The notes under the pieces: model-generated | What the model saw: only the letters and a program-made list of their open reading frames with translations | What the model was told of the DNA's origin: nothing | The model's database searches: none | NCBI GenBank assembly: GCA_035946615.1 | Contig: DASYZB010000132.1 | Coordinates: forward strand, 1 to 64,000 | Origin: Verrucomicrobiia bacterium | Lineage (GTDB): Bacteria; Verrucomicrobiota; Verrucomicrobiia; Limisphaerales; UBA8199 | DNA: 64,000 bases | Direction: 5' to 3' | Program-made: the position numbers and the translations under genes | Part shown: in pieces, positions 15,048-24,701 of the stretch | Numbering within the stretch: the stretch's first letter is position 1 | Layout of the letters: each line of letters opens with the position of its first letter

Positions 15048-16721
15048 ATGAAGTTGTCGCCCCATTGTCTAAAGCGCTATAAAGACATTACGCTGCTGCT
15101 GCTGAAATACGGCCAGCCGAGCCTTGCCTCGCGATTTGTCCAGGAAGAAGAAACAAACCATCGCGGGGGCAACGGCTCGCGCAATGCCGAGGAATTGCCT
15201 GGGGACCTCGAACGGCTCGGCCCCACGTTTGTGAAGTTGGGCCAGTTGCTTTCAAGCCGCTCGGACCTGCTCCCCCCGCTGTTCCTCAAGCCTTTGGCGC
15301 GCTTGCAGGATAAGGTCAAACCATTCCCATTCGAGGAAGCGGTGTCCATCATCGAATCCGAACTGGGCACCAGGATTAACAAGGCGTTCGCCTCATTTGA
15401 ACACGAGCCGCTGGCGGCGGCCTCTCTGGGCCAGGTCCATCGGGCTGCGCTCCATGATGGCAGGCCGGTCGCGGTCAAAGTCCAACGTCCCGGCATCGTC
15501 AAGCAGATCGAAGAAGATTTCGCGGCGCTGGAAGAAATCGCCCGGTTCCTCAATCGGCACACGAAGGTAGGCCAACGGTATCAGTTGCAAAAAATGCTTG
15601 AGGAATTCCAGCACACCCTCAGCCACGAACTGGATTACCGGCGGGAGGCCTCCAACCTGCAAACCATCGCCCGCAACCTCGAGAAGTTCCCTCGCATCCA
15701 ACTGCCCTTGCCGGTGGCGGACTACACGACCCGCAAGGTGCTGACGATGGACTACCTCGAAGGGTTCAAGATAACCGAGCTTTCGCCCCTGGCCCGGCTG
15801 GACCTGGACGGCAAGGACCTGGCTGAGCAACTCTTTCAGGCCTATCTGCACCAGATTCTCGTGGACGGCATCTTCCACGCCGACCCGCACCCGGGGAATA
15901 TCTTTGTGACGCCAGACCACAGGATAGGGCTGCTGGACTTGGGGATGGTGGGCCACATGACGCCGGGGATGCAAGAGAGCCTGCTCAAACTGTTGCTGGC
16001 GGTCAGCGAAGGGGAGAGCGACGAGGCGGCCGATATGGCGGTGCGCATTAGCACTCCGAGCTTTGATTTTGATGAGCCGCATTTCCATCACAAAATCGGT
16101 CAACTCGTTGCCGAGCAAAAGAATGCCACTTTGTCCGAGATGGATGTCGGCAAAGTCATCCTCGAAGTGGGCCGCAGCGCCGCAGAGACTGGCCTGTTCG
16201 TGCCTCCCGAGCTTTCGTTGCTGGGCAAAACCCTGCTCCAACTCGATGAGGTCGGCCGGACCCTCGACCCGGATTTCGACCCCACCGAATCGGTCCGGCG
16301 CAATGCGCGCAAGCTGCTCAATGACCGGCTCAAGTCGTCCCTGACCGAAAACCGCGCTTTTGCGGCGCTGCTGGAGGCCAAGCAGTTCGTGGGGGCCCTG
16401 CCGGCGCGGCTGAATAAAATCCTGGATACAATCGGCGAGGCGGAGTTGAATGTGAATGTCAAGCCGGCGGAGACCGAGTTCCTGGTCGAGAGCGCGCGCA
16501 AGGTGGCCAACCGCATCACGACCGGTCTGGTTTTGGCGGCGCTCATTATTGGGGCGGCGCTTTTGATGCGCGTGCCGACCAGCTTCGAACTGTTCGGCTA
16601 TCCGGGCCTGGCGATGATCTGTTTCCTGGTCGCTGCAGGCGGCGGCTTTTGGTTGGTGGTGAGCATTCTTTGGCAGGACCACAAGTCCAAACAAAAAAGC
16701 CACTCCCCTCGCGCACCCTGA
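15048..16721 (+). CDS. ubiB: ABC1/UbiB-family atypical kinase
   Basis: 557 residues from ATG 15048, preceded by GCAGGAGAG. UbiB-type proteins are membrane-anchored atypical kinases or ATPases that support quinone synthesis or lipid distribution. Diagnostic motifs are K-L-G-Q-L-L-S-S-R (KxGQ box) near residue 65, the alanine-rich loop A-A-A-S-L-G-Q-V-H near 125, V-A-V-K-V-Q-R-P with the ATP lysine, and H-A-D-P-H-P-G-N-I-F with L-L-D-L-G-M near 280-305. Two C-terminal hydrophobic helices (L-V-L-A-A-L-I-I-G-A-A-L and A-M-I-C-F-L-V-A-A) give the membrane anchor. No ubiquinone genes lie nearby. The next gene converges, with 16 bp between stop codons. Confidence 0.88.
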   Translation: MKLSPHCLKRYKDITLLLLKYGQPSLASRFVQEEETNHRGGNGSRNAEELPGDLERLGPTFVKLGQLLSSRSDLLPPLFLKPLARLQDKVKPFPFEEAVSIIESELGTRINKAFASFEHEPLAAASLGQVHRAALHDGRPVAVKVQRPGIVKQIEEDFAALEEIARFLNRHTKVGQRYQLQKMLEEFQHTLSHELDYRREASNLQTIARNLEKFPRIQLPLPVADYTTRKVLTMDYLEGFKITELSPLARLDLDGKDLAEQLFQAYLHQILVDGIFHADPHPGNIFVTPDHRIGLLDLGMVGHMTPGMQESLLKLLLAVSEGESDEAADMAVRISTPSFDFDEPHFHHKIGQLVAEQKNATLSEMDVGKVILEVGRSAAETGLFVPPELSLLGKTLLQLDEVGRTLDPDFDPTESVRRNARKLLNDRLKSSLTENRAFAALLEAKQFVGALPARLNKILDTIGEAELNVNVKPAETEFLVESARKVANRITTGLVLAALIIGAALLMRVPTSFELFGYPGLAMICFLVAAGGGFWLVVSILWQDHKSKQKSHSPRAP

Positions 16722-16737
16722 CAACAGGTCGAGTGAG

Positions 16738-17391
16738 TCACTCGCTTGGCTTAGGCACGATGATCAACTTTCCGTCACTGACCTGGATGCTCGCAATCCG
16801 GCTGAGCGCCGCGGCGGCGCGCGGGTTCGCATTGACGCGGGCTGCGAGATTCTGTCTGCGGATAGCATCCATATAGCCGCTGGGCAGGGGCTTGCCTTTC
16901 ACCACGCACTCTTGCATTCTCAGCCGCAACACCCCGTTCTCGATGGCAATTTGAAACGTTCCGGTCCCGTTCAGGTAACGCCCGCGAAAGTGGTCCAGGC
17001 CAACCTCGGCCATCGGCAAGCTGAACTGACCGCTGAGGCGGTCTCCGTCGATCATGACGTATAATTTGTCTTTGAAACCCCGGAATTCAGGTTCACTCGC
17101 AATCAACGCATTGACGTCATCCGCGCTCAGGGCCAGAGGAGCGGTGGGGCGCCCGGTTCGCACCGCATCACGGAAGCTGTCGAAACGGTCCTGGACCTGG
17201 GCGATTTGCTGCGGTGTCAGCTTGAGAGCCGGCAGCGGCATCGGTTTGGTGTCGGTGTAGTTATTGAGCAGTTTCTTAAACTGCTGGATGCCAAGCAAGC
17301 CGGCTATCAGAATGGCCACCAGGCAAACGACCCCGGTAATGCACCCATAAAAAAAGCAGCCCCGGCGTCGAGGCACCTTTTGGTCAGTCAT
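16738..17391 (-). CDS. hypothetical single-pass membrane protein downstream of eno
   Basis: 217 residues, 11 bp downstream of eno and so probably in its transcript. A basic N-terminus (P-R-R-R-G-C-F-F-Y-G-C) precedes one membrane helix (I-T-G-V-V-C-L-V-A-I-L-I-A-G-L-L-G), after which about 180 residues lie in the periplasm. That part has a charged helical region (L-T-P-Q-Q-I-A-Q-V-Q-D) followed by a beta-rich region resembling lipid- or ligand-binding modules (L-Y-V-M-I-D-G-D-R-L-S-G-Q-F). The family is not recognised beyond similarity of layout to verrucomicrobial hypothetical proteins. Confidence 0.7.
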   Translation of the reverse strand: MTDQKVPRRRGCFFYGCITGVVCLVAILIAGLLGIQQFKKLLNNYTDTKPMPLPALKLTPQQIAQVQDRFDSFRDAVRTGRPTAPLALSADDVNALIASEPEFRGFKDKLYVMIDGDRLSGQFSLPMAEVGLDHFRGRYLNGTGTFQIAIENGVLRLRMQECVVKGKPLPSGYMDAIRRQNLAARVNANPRAAAALSRIASIQVSDGKLIIVPKPSE

Positions 17392-17402
17392 TTATTGCGA
17401 TT

Positions 17403-18716
<1,314 letters not shown>

Positions 18717-18781
18717 TCAGGGGCTCGGACGGCCAGGTTCCTTCCTGATTTGCGTCCAGCTCAGTTCTTAACAGCGGGCGC

Positions 18782-18809
18782 ATGATAGAACCCCCGAAAT
18801 GGGAGTCAA
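18782..18809 (-). promoter_or_regulatory. putative sigma-70 promoter of eno
   Basis: Read on the minus strand: TTGACT (18809-18804), a 16-bp spacer, then TATCAT (18787-18782), about 80 bases upstream of the eno start codon. It is divergent from the rpmE promoter at 18842. Confidence 0.5.
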
Positions 18810-18841
18810 GCGATGGCTCAACAACCATTCATAAAAAGAGG

Positions 18842-18869
18842 TTGTCATCCTGCCGGTACATGCTATTTT
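18842..18869 (+). promoter_or_regulatory. putative sigma-70 promoter of rpmE
   Basis: TTGTCA (18842-18847), 16-bp spacer, TATTTT (18864-18869), 13 bases before the rpmE ATG, so the leader would be very short. An AACAACC / GGTTGT inverted pair overlaps the -35 side (about 18820-18845) and could be a regulator site. Confidence 0.4.
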
Positions 18870-18882
18870 TCACGGCCTTTCT

Positions 18883-19128
18883 ATGAAAGAAAAAATCCAT
18901 CCAAAATATGTGGATGCGGAGATTCGTTGCGCCTGCGGCAACGTGATTAAGACCCGCTCGACCAAGCCGGTGATTATCGTGGGCATTTGCAATGCCTGCC
19001 ATCCGTTCTACACCGGGCAGCAGAAGTTCGTCGATACGGCGGGACGCGTGGACAAATTCCAGCAGCGCATGGCCAAAACCCAGGCCGCCCAGGCGGCAGC
19101 CGCTTCCGGCAAGAAGAAGAAACACTAG
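18883..19128 (+). CDS. rpmE: 50S ribosomal protein L31 (zinc type)
   Basis: 81 residues with the L31 pattern M-K-E-K-I-H-P-K-Y, four cysteines in C-A-C (16 and 18) and C-N-A-C (36 and 39), [10 protein letters not shown] and D-T-A-G-R-V-D-K-F. The cysteines make it the zinc-binding (C+) form. A lysine- and alanine-rich tail ends K-K-K-K-H. It is followed by prfA 99 bp downstream on the same strand, a known arrangement in several phyla. Confidence 0.95.
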   Translation: MKEKIHPKYVDAEIRCACGNVIKTRSTKPVIIVGICNACHPFYTGQQKFVDTAGRVDKFQQRMAKTQAAQAAAASGKKKKH

Positions 19129-19227
19129 CAGCTTCCCCTTTAATCCGCCTGCATGGTCCCCGGACTGTTCGGGCGGATTTTCTTTTGTGTTGAACCCATT
19201 TCGTATCTGGGATTTCGCCTTAGCCGC

Positions 19228-20307
19228 ATGGAGCTGAAGCCATATATTGAGAAGTTCGCCCGGCGATTCGGCGAAGTGGAAGCCGCTTTGAGCGAGCCAA
19301 AGGCCTTTGCCAACCCGCAACGCGCGCAGGAACTCTCCAAGGAATACGCCCGGTTGAAAGAACTGGTCGCCCAAGGCCAAGCTTACCAAAAGACCGTGTC
19401 CGACCTGGCGGAGAATCGGGCCTTGCTCGAGGCTGAGCCCGCCGAATCCGAGCTGGCCCAGATGGCCCGCGAGGAGGTCGCCCGGCTCGAAGGGGCGGAG
19501 AAGAACCTCGCTCAGCAACTCCAGCGGGGAATCATCCCGCCTGACCCGGCTGATTCCCGCAATACTATCTTTGAAATCCGCGCGGGGGCCGGCGGGCAGG
19601 AGTCCGCCTTATTTGCCGCCGACCTCTACCGCATGTACACCCGCTACGCCGAGCGGCGCGGATGGACATTCGAAGACCTCGATTCCAGTCCCTCGGACCT
19701 GGGCGGATATAAGGAAGTGATTTTTCAAATCCAGGGACAGGACGTGTATAAGCGGCTTAAGTATGAGAGTGGCGTCCATCGGGTCCAGCGCGTGCCCGCC
19801 ACCGAGGCCCAGGGCCGCATTCACACCAGCACCTGCACGGTTGCTGTCTTGCCGGAAGCCCAGGAAGTGGATGTCGAGTTGAAACCCGAAGACCTGGAGA
19901 TCACTGTCTGCCGCGCCTCGGGCCCCGGCGGCCAGGGAGTCAATACCACCGATTCCGCGGTCCAGGTGATACATAAACCCTCGGGCCTCATCGTGCGTTG
20001 CGCCGATCAACGCTCGCAGCAGAAGAACAAGGCCCGGGCCTTAACCGTGCTGCGCTCGCGCTTGCTCGAGCGCAAGACCGAAGAGGAAAACGCCAAGTAC
20101 GCCGCGCAGCGCAAAGCGCAGGTCGGCACGGGCGAACGCAACGAACGCATCCGAACCTACAACTTCCCGCAGAACCGGGTCACCGACCACCGAATCGAAC
20201 TGACACTGTATAATCTGCCCGTGGTGCTCGAAGGGGTCATCGATCCTATCATCGAACCGCTGATGATACATGATTTGGAGGAAAAGCTGACTGCATTGAA
20301 ACTCTGA
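19228..20307 (+). CDS. prfA: peptide chain release factor 1
   Basis: RF1 recognises UAA and UAG stop codons and triggers peptidyl-tRNA hydrolysis. From ATG 19228 the product is 359 residues, the family length; an upstream frame to 19153 has no family similarity. The stop-recognition tripeptide P-A-T is at 190-192, which marks RF1 and not RF2. The catalytic G-G-Q is at 234-236 in G-P-G-G-Q-G-V-N-T-T. The C-terminus (Y-N-F-P-Q-N-R-V-T-D-H-R) is standard. It is 5 bp upstream of the HAD phosphatase gene. Confidence 0.96.
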   Translation: MELKPYIEKFARRFGEVEAALSEPKAFANPQRAQELSKEYARLKELVAQGQAYQKTVSDLAENRALLEAEPAESELAQMAREEVARLEGAEKNLAQQLQRGIIPPDPADSRNTIFEIRAGAGGQESALFAADLYRMYTRYAERRGWTFEDLDSSPSDLGGYKEVIFQIQGQDVYKRLKYESGVHRVQRVPATEAQGRIHTSTCTVAVLPEAQEVDVELKPEDLEITVCRASGPGGQGVNTTDSAVQVIHKPSGLIVRCADQRSQQKNKARALTVLRSRLLERKTEEENAKYAAQRKAQVGTGERNERIRTYNFPQNRVTDHRIELTLYNLPVVLEGVIDPIIEPLMIHDLEEKLTALKL

Positions 20308-20312
20308 ACGGG

Positions 20313-20891
20313 ATGATCAAAGGAATCATTTTCGATTGCGACGGCACCTTGGCCGATACGATGCCCTTGCACTGGCGGGCCTGGCAGGTCATTGCCGCCC
20401 GGCACCGCTTTCACCTGCCCATCGAACGATTCTATTCATTGGGCGGGGTGCCTTCACGCGACATTCTGAAGATGCTCAGCGAGGAACAGGGCCTGGGCTT
20501 GGACCATCTGGCCGTCGCCCGCGAAAAGGAAGCCGAGTACCTGCCGCTCATCGCCCAGGTCGAACCCATTAACGCGGTCGTGGCAGTTGCCCGCGAAAAT
20601 TTCGGCAAGGTCCCCCTGGCAGTGGCCTCGGGCGGCACCCATAGCGGCATCGGGCAGGTCCTCGGCCATTTGGGCATCCGGCACTTGTTTCAGGCTATCG
20701 TCACCAGCGAGGATGTCCCCCGGCAAAAACCGGCCCCGGACATTTTCCTGGAAGCAGCGCGGCGTCTTGGGATTCCGCCCCAGCACTGTCGCGCCTACGA
20801 AGACACTGATTTAGGCATGCAGGCCATCCGCGCGGCGGGCATGGAGGCGGTGGATGTCAGAAAATTGCTGGAGCAGCGTCAGGGAAGTTAG
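20313..20891 (+). CDS. HAD-family phosphatase, beta-phosphoglucomutase-like
   Basis: 192 residues. The HAD motif I is F-D-C-D-G-T-L-A-D at 7-15 (nucleophile D8, acid/base D10). Motif II lies in A-V-A-S-G-G-T, motif III is the lysine in P-R-Q-K-P-A-P-D, and motif IV is Y-E-D-T-D-L-G. A helical cap sits between motifs I and II, as in subfamily I (beta-phosphoglucomutase or phosphoglycolate phosphatase). The substrate cannot be assigned. It is probably translated with prfA (5-bp gap) and converges on proC with one base between the stop codons. Confidence 0.88.
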   Translation: MIKGIIFDCDGTLADTMPLHWRAWQVIAARHRFHLPIERFYSLGGVPSRDILKMLSEEQGLGLDHLAVAREKEAEYLPLIAQVEPINAVVAVARENFGKVPLAVASGGTHSGIGQVLGHLGIRHLFQAIVTSEDVPRQKPAPDIFLEAARRLGIPPQHCRAYEDTDLGMQAIRAAGMEAVDVRKLLEQRQGS

Positions 20892-20892
20892 G

Positions 20893-21774
20893 TTAAACCG
20901 CCTCTTTCTTTCTGCCCTCCCCCAGTCGTTTAGATTTTTCAGTCGCGGCGCGCACCGCGTTCATGAGTACGGCGCGCAGTTTGCCTTTCTCGAGTTCGTG
21001 TATCCCCTCGATGGTCGTGCCTCCGGGACTGGCGACCATGTCCTTGAGCGAGCCGGTGTGCAGGCCCGTTTCAAGGACCATCCGGGCGCTGCCCAAGGCG
21101 GTTTGAGCCGCCAGCTTGGTCGCCACCTCGCGCGGCAATCCGGCGGCGACGCCCCCGTCGCTTAAGGCCTCGATGATCATATACAAGTAGGCCGGACCGC
21201 TCCCGCTCAAACCAGTTACCGCATCCAGGAGCCCCTCGTTGACCTCAATCGCAAGTCCCACCGCAGAAAATAGCCGGTGCGCCAGCTCCCCGTCTGCCGG
21301 ACGCGCATTGTTGCCCAATGCAAAGGCTGTTGCCGAGGCTCCGACCAGCGCCGGCGTGTTAGGCATGACCCGGATGAGCCTTGCGCCGTTTTTCAAACCT
21401 GCTTCGAGCTTTGCCAGGGGCACCCCTGCTGCAATTGAAATGAGAAGATGTTTGTCAGTTATTTCCTCATGGATGCTTGCCAGGACGGGGCTGACCTGAT
21501 CCGGTTTCACGGCAAGAATCACCACCCCTCCAAACCGCGCCACTTCCGCATTCGAGTCCGTTGCGCGGGCCTCAGTATTTTGGGCAAAGGCTGAGCGGGC
21601 GGCTTGGCTGGGGTCGCTGGCGATGACCCGGCTTGGAGAGATCAACCCGGCGCCAATGAAGCCTTTGGCCAGGGCAGTTGCCATTTTGCCCGCCCCAAGG
21701 AAACCGATGGTGAGTGTTTCTGTCACTGCGAGGTTTCTAGCAGGTCCGCCAGGCCAGTAAAGGTCAAATGACAT
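20893..21774 (-). CDS. proC: pyrroline-5-carboxylate reductase
   Basis: Last step of proline synthesis: NAD(P)H reduction of pyrroline-5-carboxylate. The N-terminal Rossmann motif is I-G-F-L-G-A-G-K-M-A. Later signatures are A-V-K-P-D-Q-V, V-M-P-N-T-P-A-L-V-G, and the family block D-A-V-T-G-L-S-G-S-G-P-A-Y. From ATG 21774 the protein is 293 residues; a GTG at 21726 would give 277, nearer the norm, and the first 16 residues are not conserved, so the start is open. Confidence 0.93.
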   Translation of the reverse strand: MSFDLYWPGGPARNLAVTETLTIGFLGAGKMATALAKGFIGAGLISPSRVIASDPSQAARSAFAQNTEARATDSNAEVARFGGVVILAVKPDQVSPVLASIHEEITDKHLLISIAAGVPLAKLEAGLKNGARLIRVMPNTPALVGASATAFALGNNARPADGELAHRLFSAVGLAIEVNEGLLDAVTGLSGSGPAYLYMIIEALSDGGVAAGLPREVATKLAAQTALGSARMVLETGLHTGSLKDMVASPGGTTIEGIHELEKGKLRAVLMNAVRAATEKSKRLGEGRKKEAV

Positions 21775-21910
21775 GTTGCCTGGTTTTCACAATTATTCGC
21801 TTGCCAATTAAGTTTTCCTTAGGTAGTTTTTCGGCGTTGGATACAATGGCTTTATTTGCCTGTGTCCTGGTAAATGAATGCATGAATAAGCTTCAACCGA
21901 CGAGGGTGTC

Positions 21911-22642
21911 TTGAGCCGCCCTTTCTCCCCACGTTCTTCTTCTTCTTCCGTTCCTTTCGTCAGGGTTAATGGAAAAATCCGCGCCCGCGAGGTCCGGGTT
22001 ATCGGCGTGGACGGCAATCAGCTTGGTGTGCTGTCCCTGGGCGATGCCCTGACTTTGGCCCGTACCAACGCCGTGGACCTGGTCGAAATCGCACCCAATG
22101 CGATTCCCCCCGTCTGCCGCCTGGTGGATTTCGGAAAATTCCGCTATGAACAGGCCAAGCGGGACAAAGAATCGAAGAAGCACCAGCACGCCAACAAAGT
22201 TAAAGAGGTCCAACTCAGCCCGAAAATTGACCCCCATGATCTAGGCGTCAAAATCGGACACGCCATCGATTTCCTCTGCGAAGACATGAAAGTCAAGGTG
22301 ACCCTTAAGTTCCGAGGCAGGGAAATGGCCCATACGGAGTACGGCTTTCAAGTCATCCGGAGATTCCTCACGGAGATTACTGCTTACGGCCATCCGGATT
22401 TTGATCCCAAACTCATGGGCCGCGCCATCAATGTCATGATTAGCCCGCTGCCGCGCAACAAACGCGCCCGTCATCCGCAACAAGGCGCCCGCAGCCCCAG
22501 CGCTACCGCCGCGCCACCCCACCCGGAGGGCGATCATCAGCCCGCGACGGCGCAACTCGAACAAGAAGCGCGCCGGGACGAGCCCCGGCGCTCGAACGAG
22601 TTCAGCAACAATCCCTTCGCCCAGCTGGAGATAAAACGATGA
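21911..22642 (+). CDS. infC: translation initiation factor IF-3
   Basis: IF-3 keeps the 30S subunit free and proofreads initiation codons. The start is TTG 21911, since upstream ATG codons run into stops; GAGGG lies 5-6 bases before it. A rare start codon is a known device for IF-3 self-control. The N-domain (V-N-G-K-I-R-A-R-E-V-R, P-P-V-C-R-L-V-D-F-G-K) and C-domain (K-E-V-Q-L-S-P-K-I-D, H-D-L-G-V-K, K-F-R-G-R-E-M-A-H) are complete by residue 180. The remaining 60 residues are a low-complexity A/P/Q/E-rich tail. The usual rpmI-rplT genes do not follow. Confidence 0.95.
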   Translation: MSRPFSPRSSSSSVPFVRVNGKIRAREVRVIGVDGNQLGVLSLGDALTLARTNAVDLVEIAPNAIPPVCRLVDFGKFRYEQAKRDKESKKHQHANKVKEVQLSPKIDPHDLGVKIGHAIDFLCEDMKVKVTLKFRGREMAHTEYGFQVIRRFLTEITAYGHPDFDPKLMGRAINVMISPLPRNKRARHPQQGARSPSATAAPPHPEGDHQPATAQLEQEARRDEPRRSNEFSNNPFAQLEIKR

Positions 22643-22721
22643 GGCTTAGTGCCATCCGCCAGGTGAATAAACCACCATCGACGGGGTCTAATCTTTCGAA
22701 TTGAATAAGCAGTTTCAGCTT

Positions 22722-24521
22722 ATGAAAAAGAAGAATCTATTGGCCATCGTTGCAACGCTCCTGCTGCCGCTGTGTCTTGGCCGGGCCCAAGTTCCGGTAA
22801 CCGATGCCTCCGTGGCCCAACCCCCGGGTCCCGCCGCAGTCCCCACAGACCTTTCCCCCACTGTCAACGAAGTGGTCCGCCTCTCCGAGGCAGGCACGAC
22901 AGAAGACGTCATCCTGGCTTACATCCAAAATGCCAATTCCCCCTTCAATCTCTCAGCCGACCAAATCCTTTATTTGCGGGACATAGGGATTTCATCGCCG
23001 GTCCTTGCGGGGATGCTCAACCGCGACAATGCGCTGCGGAATCAAACCGCGCAATACTCGTACAATCAAACGCTGTATCCCCCATCAGCGCCGCCTCCGG
23101 CCAGCCCCCCGCCTGCCGACAACGAAGCCGTCGCGCCCCAACAAGTCGCCCCTGTCCCGGAGGCCCCCGCACCCGTGGCGGTTCCCGTTTCCGCCCCGGT
23201 TTATGTCAGCAGCCCTCCACCGGATGTGACCTACTTTTACAATGACCTCGCGCCGTATGGGACTTGGGTGGACTTGGACGGAGTGGGTTGGTGCTGGCAG
23301 CCTCGGGCGGTGAGGATAAACGCCGGCTGGCGCCCTTATTGCGACTCCGGCCATTGGGATTACACCGACGCCGGCTGGTACTGGCAATCGGATTATTCCT
23401 GGGGTTGGGCCCCGTTCCATTATGGCCGCTGGTATATGCATCCGGGCTGCGGCTGGGTGTGGAGCCCCGACCGGGTCTGGGGACCAGCCTGGGTTGTCTG
23501 GCGCAGCGAGGGCGACGCTTGCGGTTGGGCCCCACTGCCGCCTCACGCCGATTTCGATCTGCACCTGGGCTGGCGGTTCAATGGCGCCCGGGTGGGGGCT
23601 GATTTCGGTTTCGGACTCGGCCCGGCTAATTTCACTTTCGTCGCTCTGCGTGATTTTAACGATCGCGATTTGGGACATCGTCGCTTGGCTCAGGCCGACG
23701 TGACGCGGATTTACAACCACACAACAATCATCAACAACTACACCGTGGTGAACAACACCATCGTCAATAACGGCCTGAAAGTTGACCGGATCGCCGCGGC
23801 GACCCACACTCAAATCCATAAGCTTCCCATTCGCGATGTGCCCGCCCCCGCCCAGAGAGGGTTGCAACGAAACCTTTCCGGAAAATCCGAGCTGGCAGTG
23901 TATCGCCCGCCATTGAAAGCGCCTCCTGTTCAGACCCCGAGGATGGTTGCCCAGAAGATTGATCAACGTCACCCGGTAATCCAACACGCGCCGGTTGCTC
24001 CGGCCATGACTACCTACCGAGCCGCCCCGGCTGGCAACAACGCGACCCCATGGGCCACCCCCATTCGGAATCAGCCGCGGTCTGGTTCCGCCCAGCCTCC
24101 CGCCGGCAATCCGGCGCGTAGCGCTCCCAGGTCGGCCCAGGCGCAGCCTGCCCCCACATTTGCGGCGCCCTCATCGCGCCCCAGCGAGCAGGCGCAATCC
24201 GTTCCCCGCTCGACAAGCAGCTACCAATCCAGGCAGGGTTCAACCTATCCGGCGGCGCCCAACCGCCAAACCCAAACCCTGACCTCACCGCGATACACTT
24301 CGTCCGCCCGGCCCCAGGAACCAGGCAACCTTTACCCGCTGCGCAGCAGCAGCCGTTCCGAAGTCGCTACGCAAGCCCAAAGAAGCGCCCCGGCCCAATC
24401 CGCCTACTTTCCCAAAGGCTACCATCAGGCTGCGGAGGTCCGCTCGATTCCCCCGGCCAATGCTCCCCAGTCATTGCCACCGCGCGAACCGCGAAATCAG
24501 CAGCCACCACAATCCAGGTAA
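22722..24521 (+). CDS. DUF6600-type tryptophan-rich exported protein
   Basis: 599 residues from ATG 22722, chosen for its lysine-rich signal peptide (M-K-K-K-N-L-L-A-I-V-A-T-L-L-L). Residues about 45-110 form a helical domain (V-N-E-V-V-R-L-S-E-A-G, V-L-A-G-M-L-N). A proline-rich linker precedes the DUF6600 core at about 165-290, with repeated Y-G-x-W-V/W-x-P and W-G-W-A-P-F-H-Y-G-R-W. A poly-asparagine region (Y-N-H-T-T-I-I-N-N-Y) follows, and the last 200 residues are low-complexity P/Q/S/A. Function is unknown; the family is thought to be envelope-associated. Confidence 0.75.
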   Translation: MKKKNLLAIVATLLLPLCLGRAQVPVTDASVAQPPGPAAVPTDLSPTVNEVVRLSEAGTTEDVILAYIQNANSPFNLSADQILYLRDIGISSPVLAGMLNRDNALRNQTAQYSYNQTLYPPSAPPPASPPPADNEAVAPQQVAPVPEAPAPVAVPVSAPVYVSSPPPDVTYFYNDLAPYGTWVDLDGVGWCWQPRAVRINAGWRPYCDSGHWDYTDAGWYWQSDYSWGWAPFHYGRWYMHPGCGWVWSPDRVWGPAWVVWRSEGDACGWAPLPPHADFDLHLGWRFNGARVGADFGFGLGPANFTFVALRDFNDRDLGHRRLAQADVTRIYNHTTIINNYTVVNNTIVNNGLKVDRIAAATHTQIHKLPIRDVPAPAQRGLQRNLSGKSELAVYRPPLKAPPVQTPRMVAQKIDQRHPVIQHAPVAPAMTTYRAAPAGNNATPWATPIRNQPRSGSAQPPAGNPARSAPRSAQAQPAPTFAAPSSRPSEQAQSVPRSTSSYQSRQGSTYPAAPNRQTQTLTSPRYTSSARPQEPGNLYPLRSSSRSEVATQAQRSAPAQSAYFPKGYHQAAEVRSIPPANAPQSLPPREPRNQQPPQSR

Positions 24522-24624
24522 GTCGGCCATCCCATCTCGGGCTGCAAGGGTTTGGGACGGCCTTCACAATAGACGCGCCCCACTCGAACCTTCGATGGAC
24601 TCGATGACTCGATGGAGATTATGC

Positions 24625-24653
24625 TTTACACGCAGGCAATGCTGGTGTAGTTT
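24625..24653 (+). promoter_or_regulatory. putative promoter of the prepilin-like gene
   Basis: TTTACA (24625-24630), 17-bp spacer, TAGTTT (24648-24653), 48 bases before ATG 24702. Spacing is ideal, but the -10 is a weak match. Confidence 0.4.
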
Positions 24654-24701
24654 AGCCGCCATCACCACCCCAGTTGTATGCCGTGCGTGAAGGAAACAAC
24701 A

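Noticed and set aside
15393-16724. 443-codon minus-strand frame opposite the UbiB-like gene
   Set aside because: No family features, while the plus strand carries all UbiB motifs and a ribosome binding site.
18829-19518. 229-codon minus-strand frame over rpmE and prfA
   Set aside because: Overlaps two unmistakable housekeeping genes and shows no protein-like motifs.
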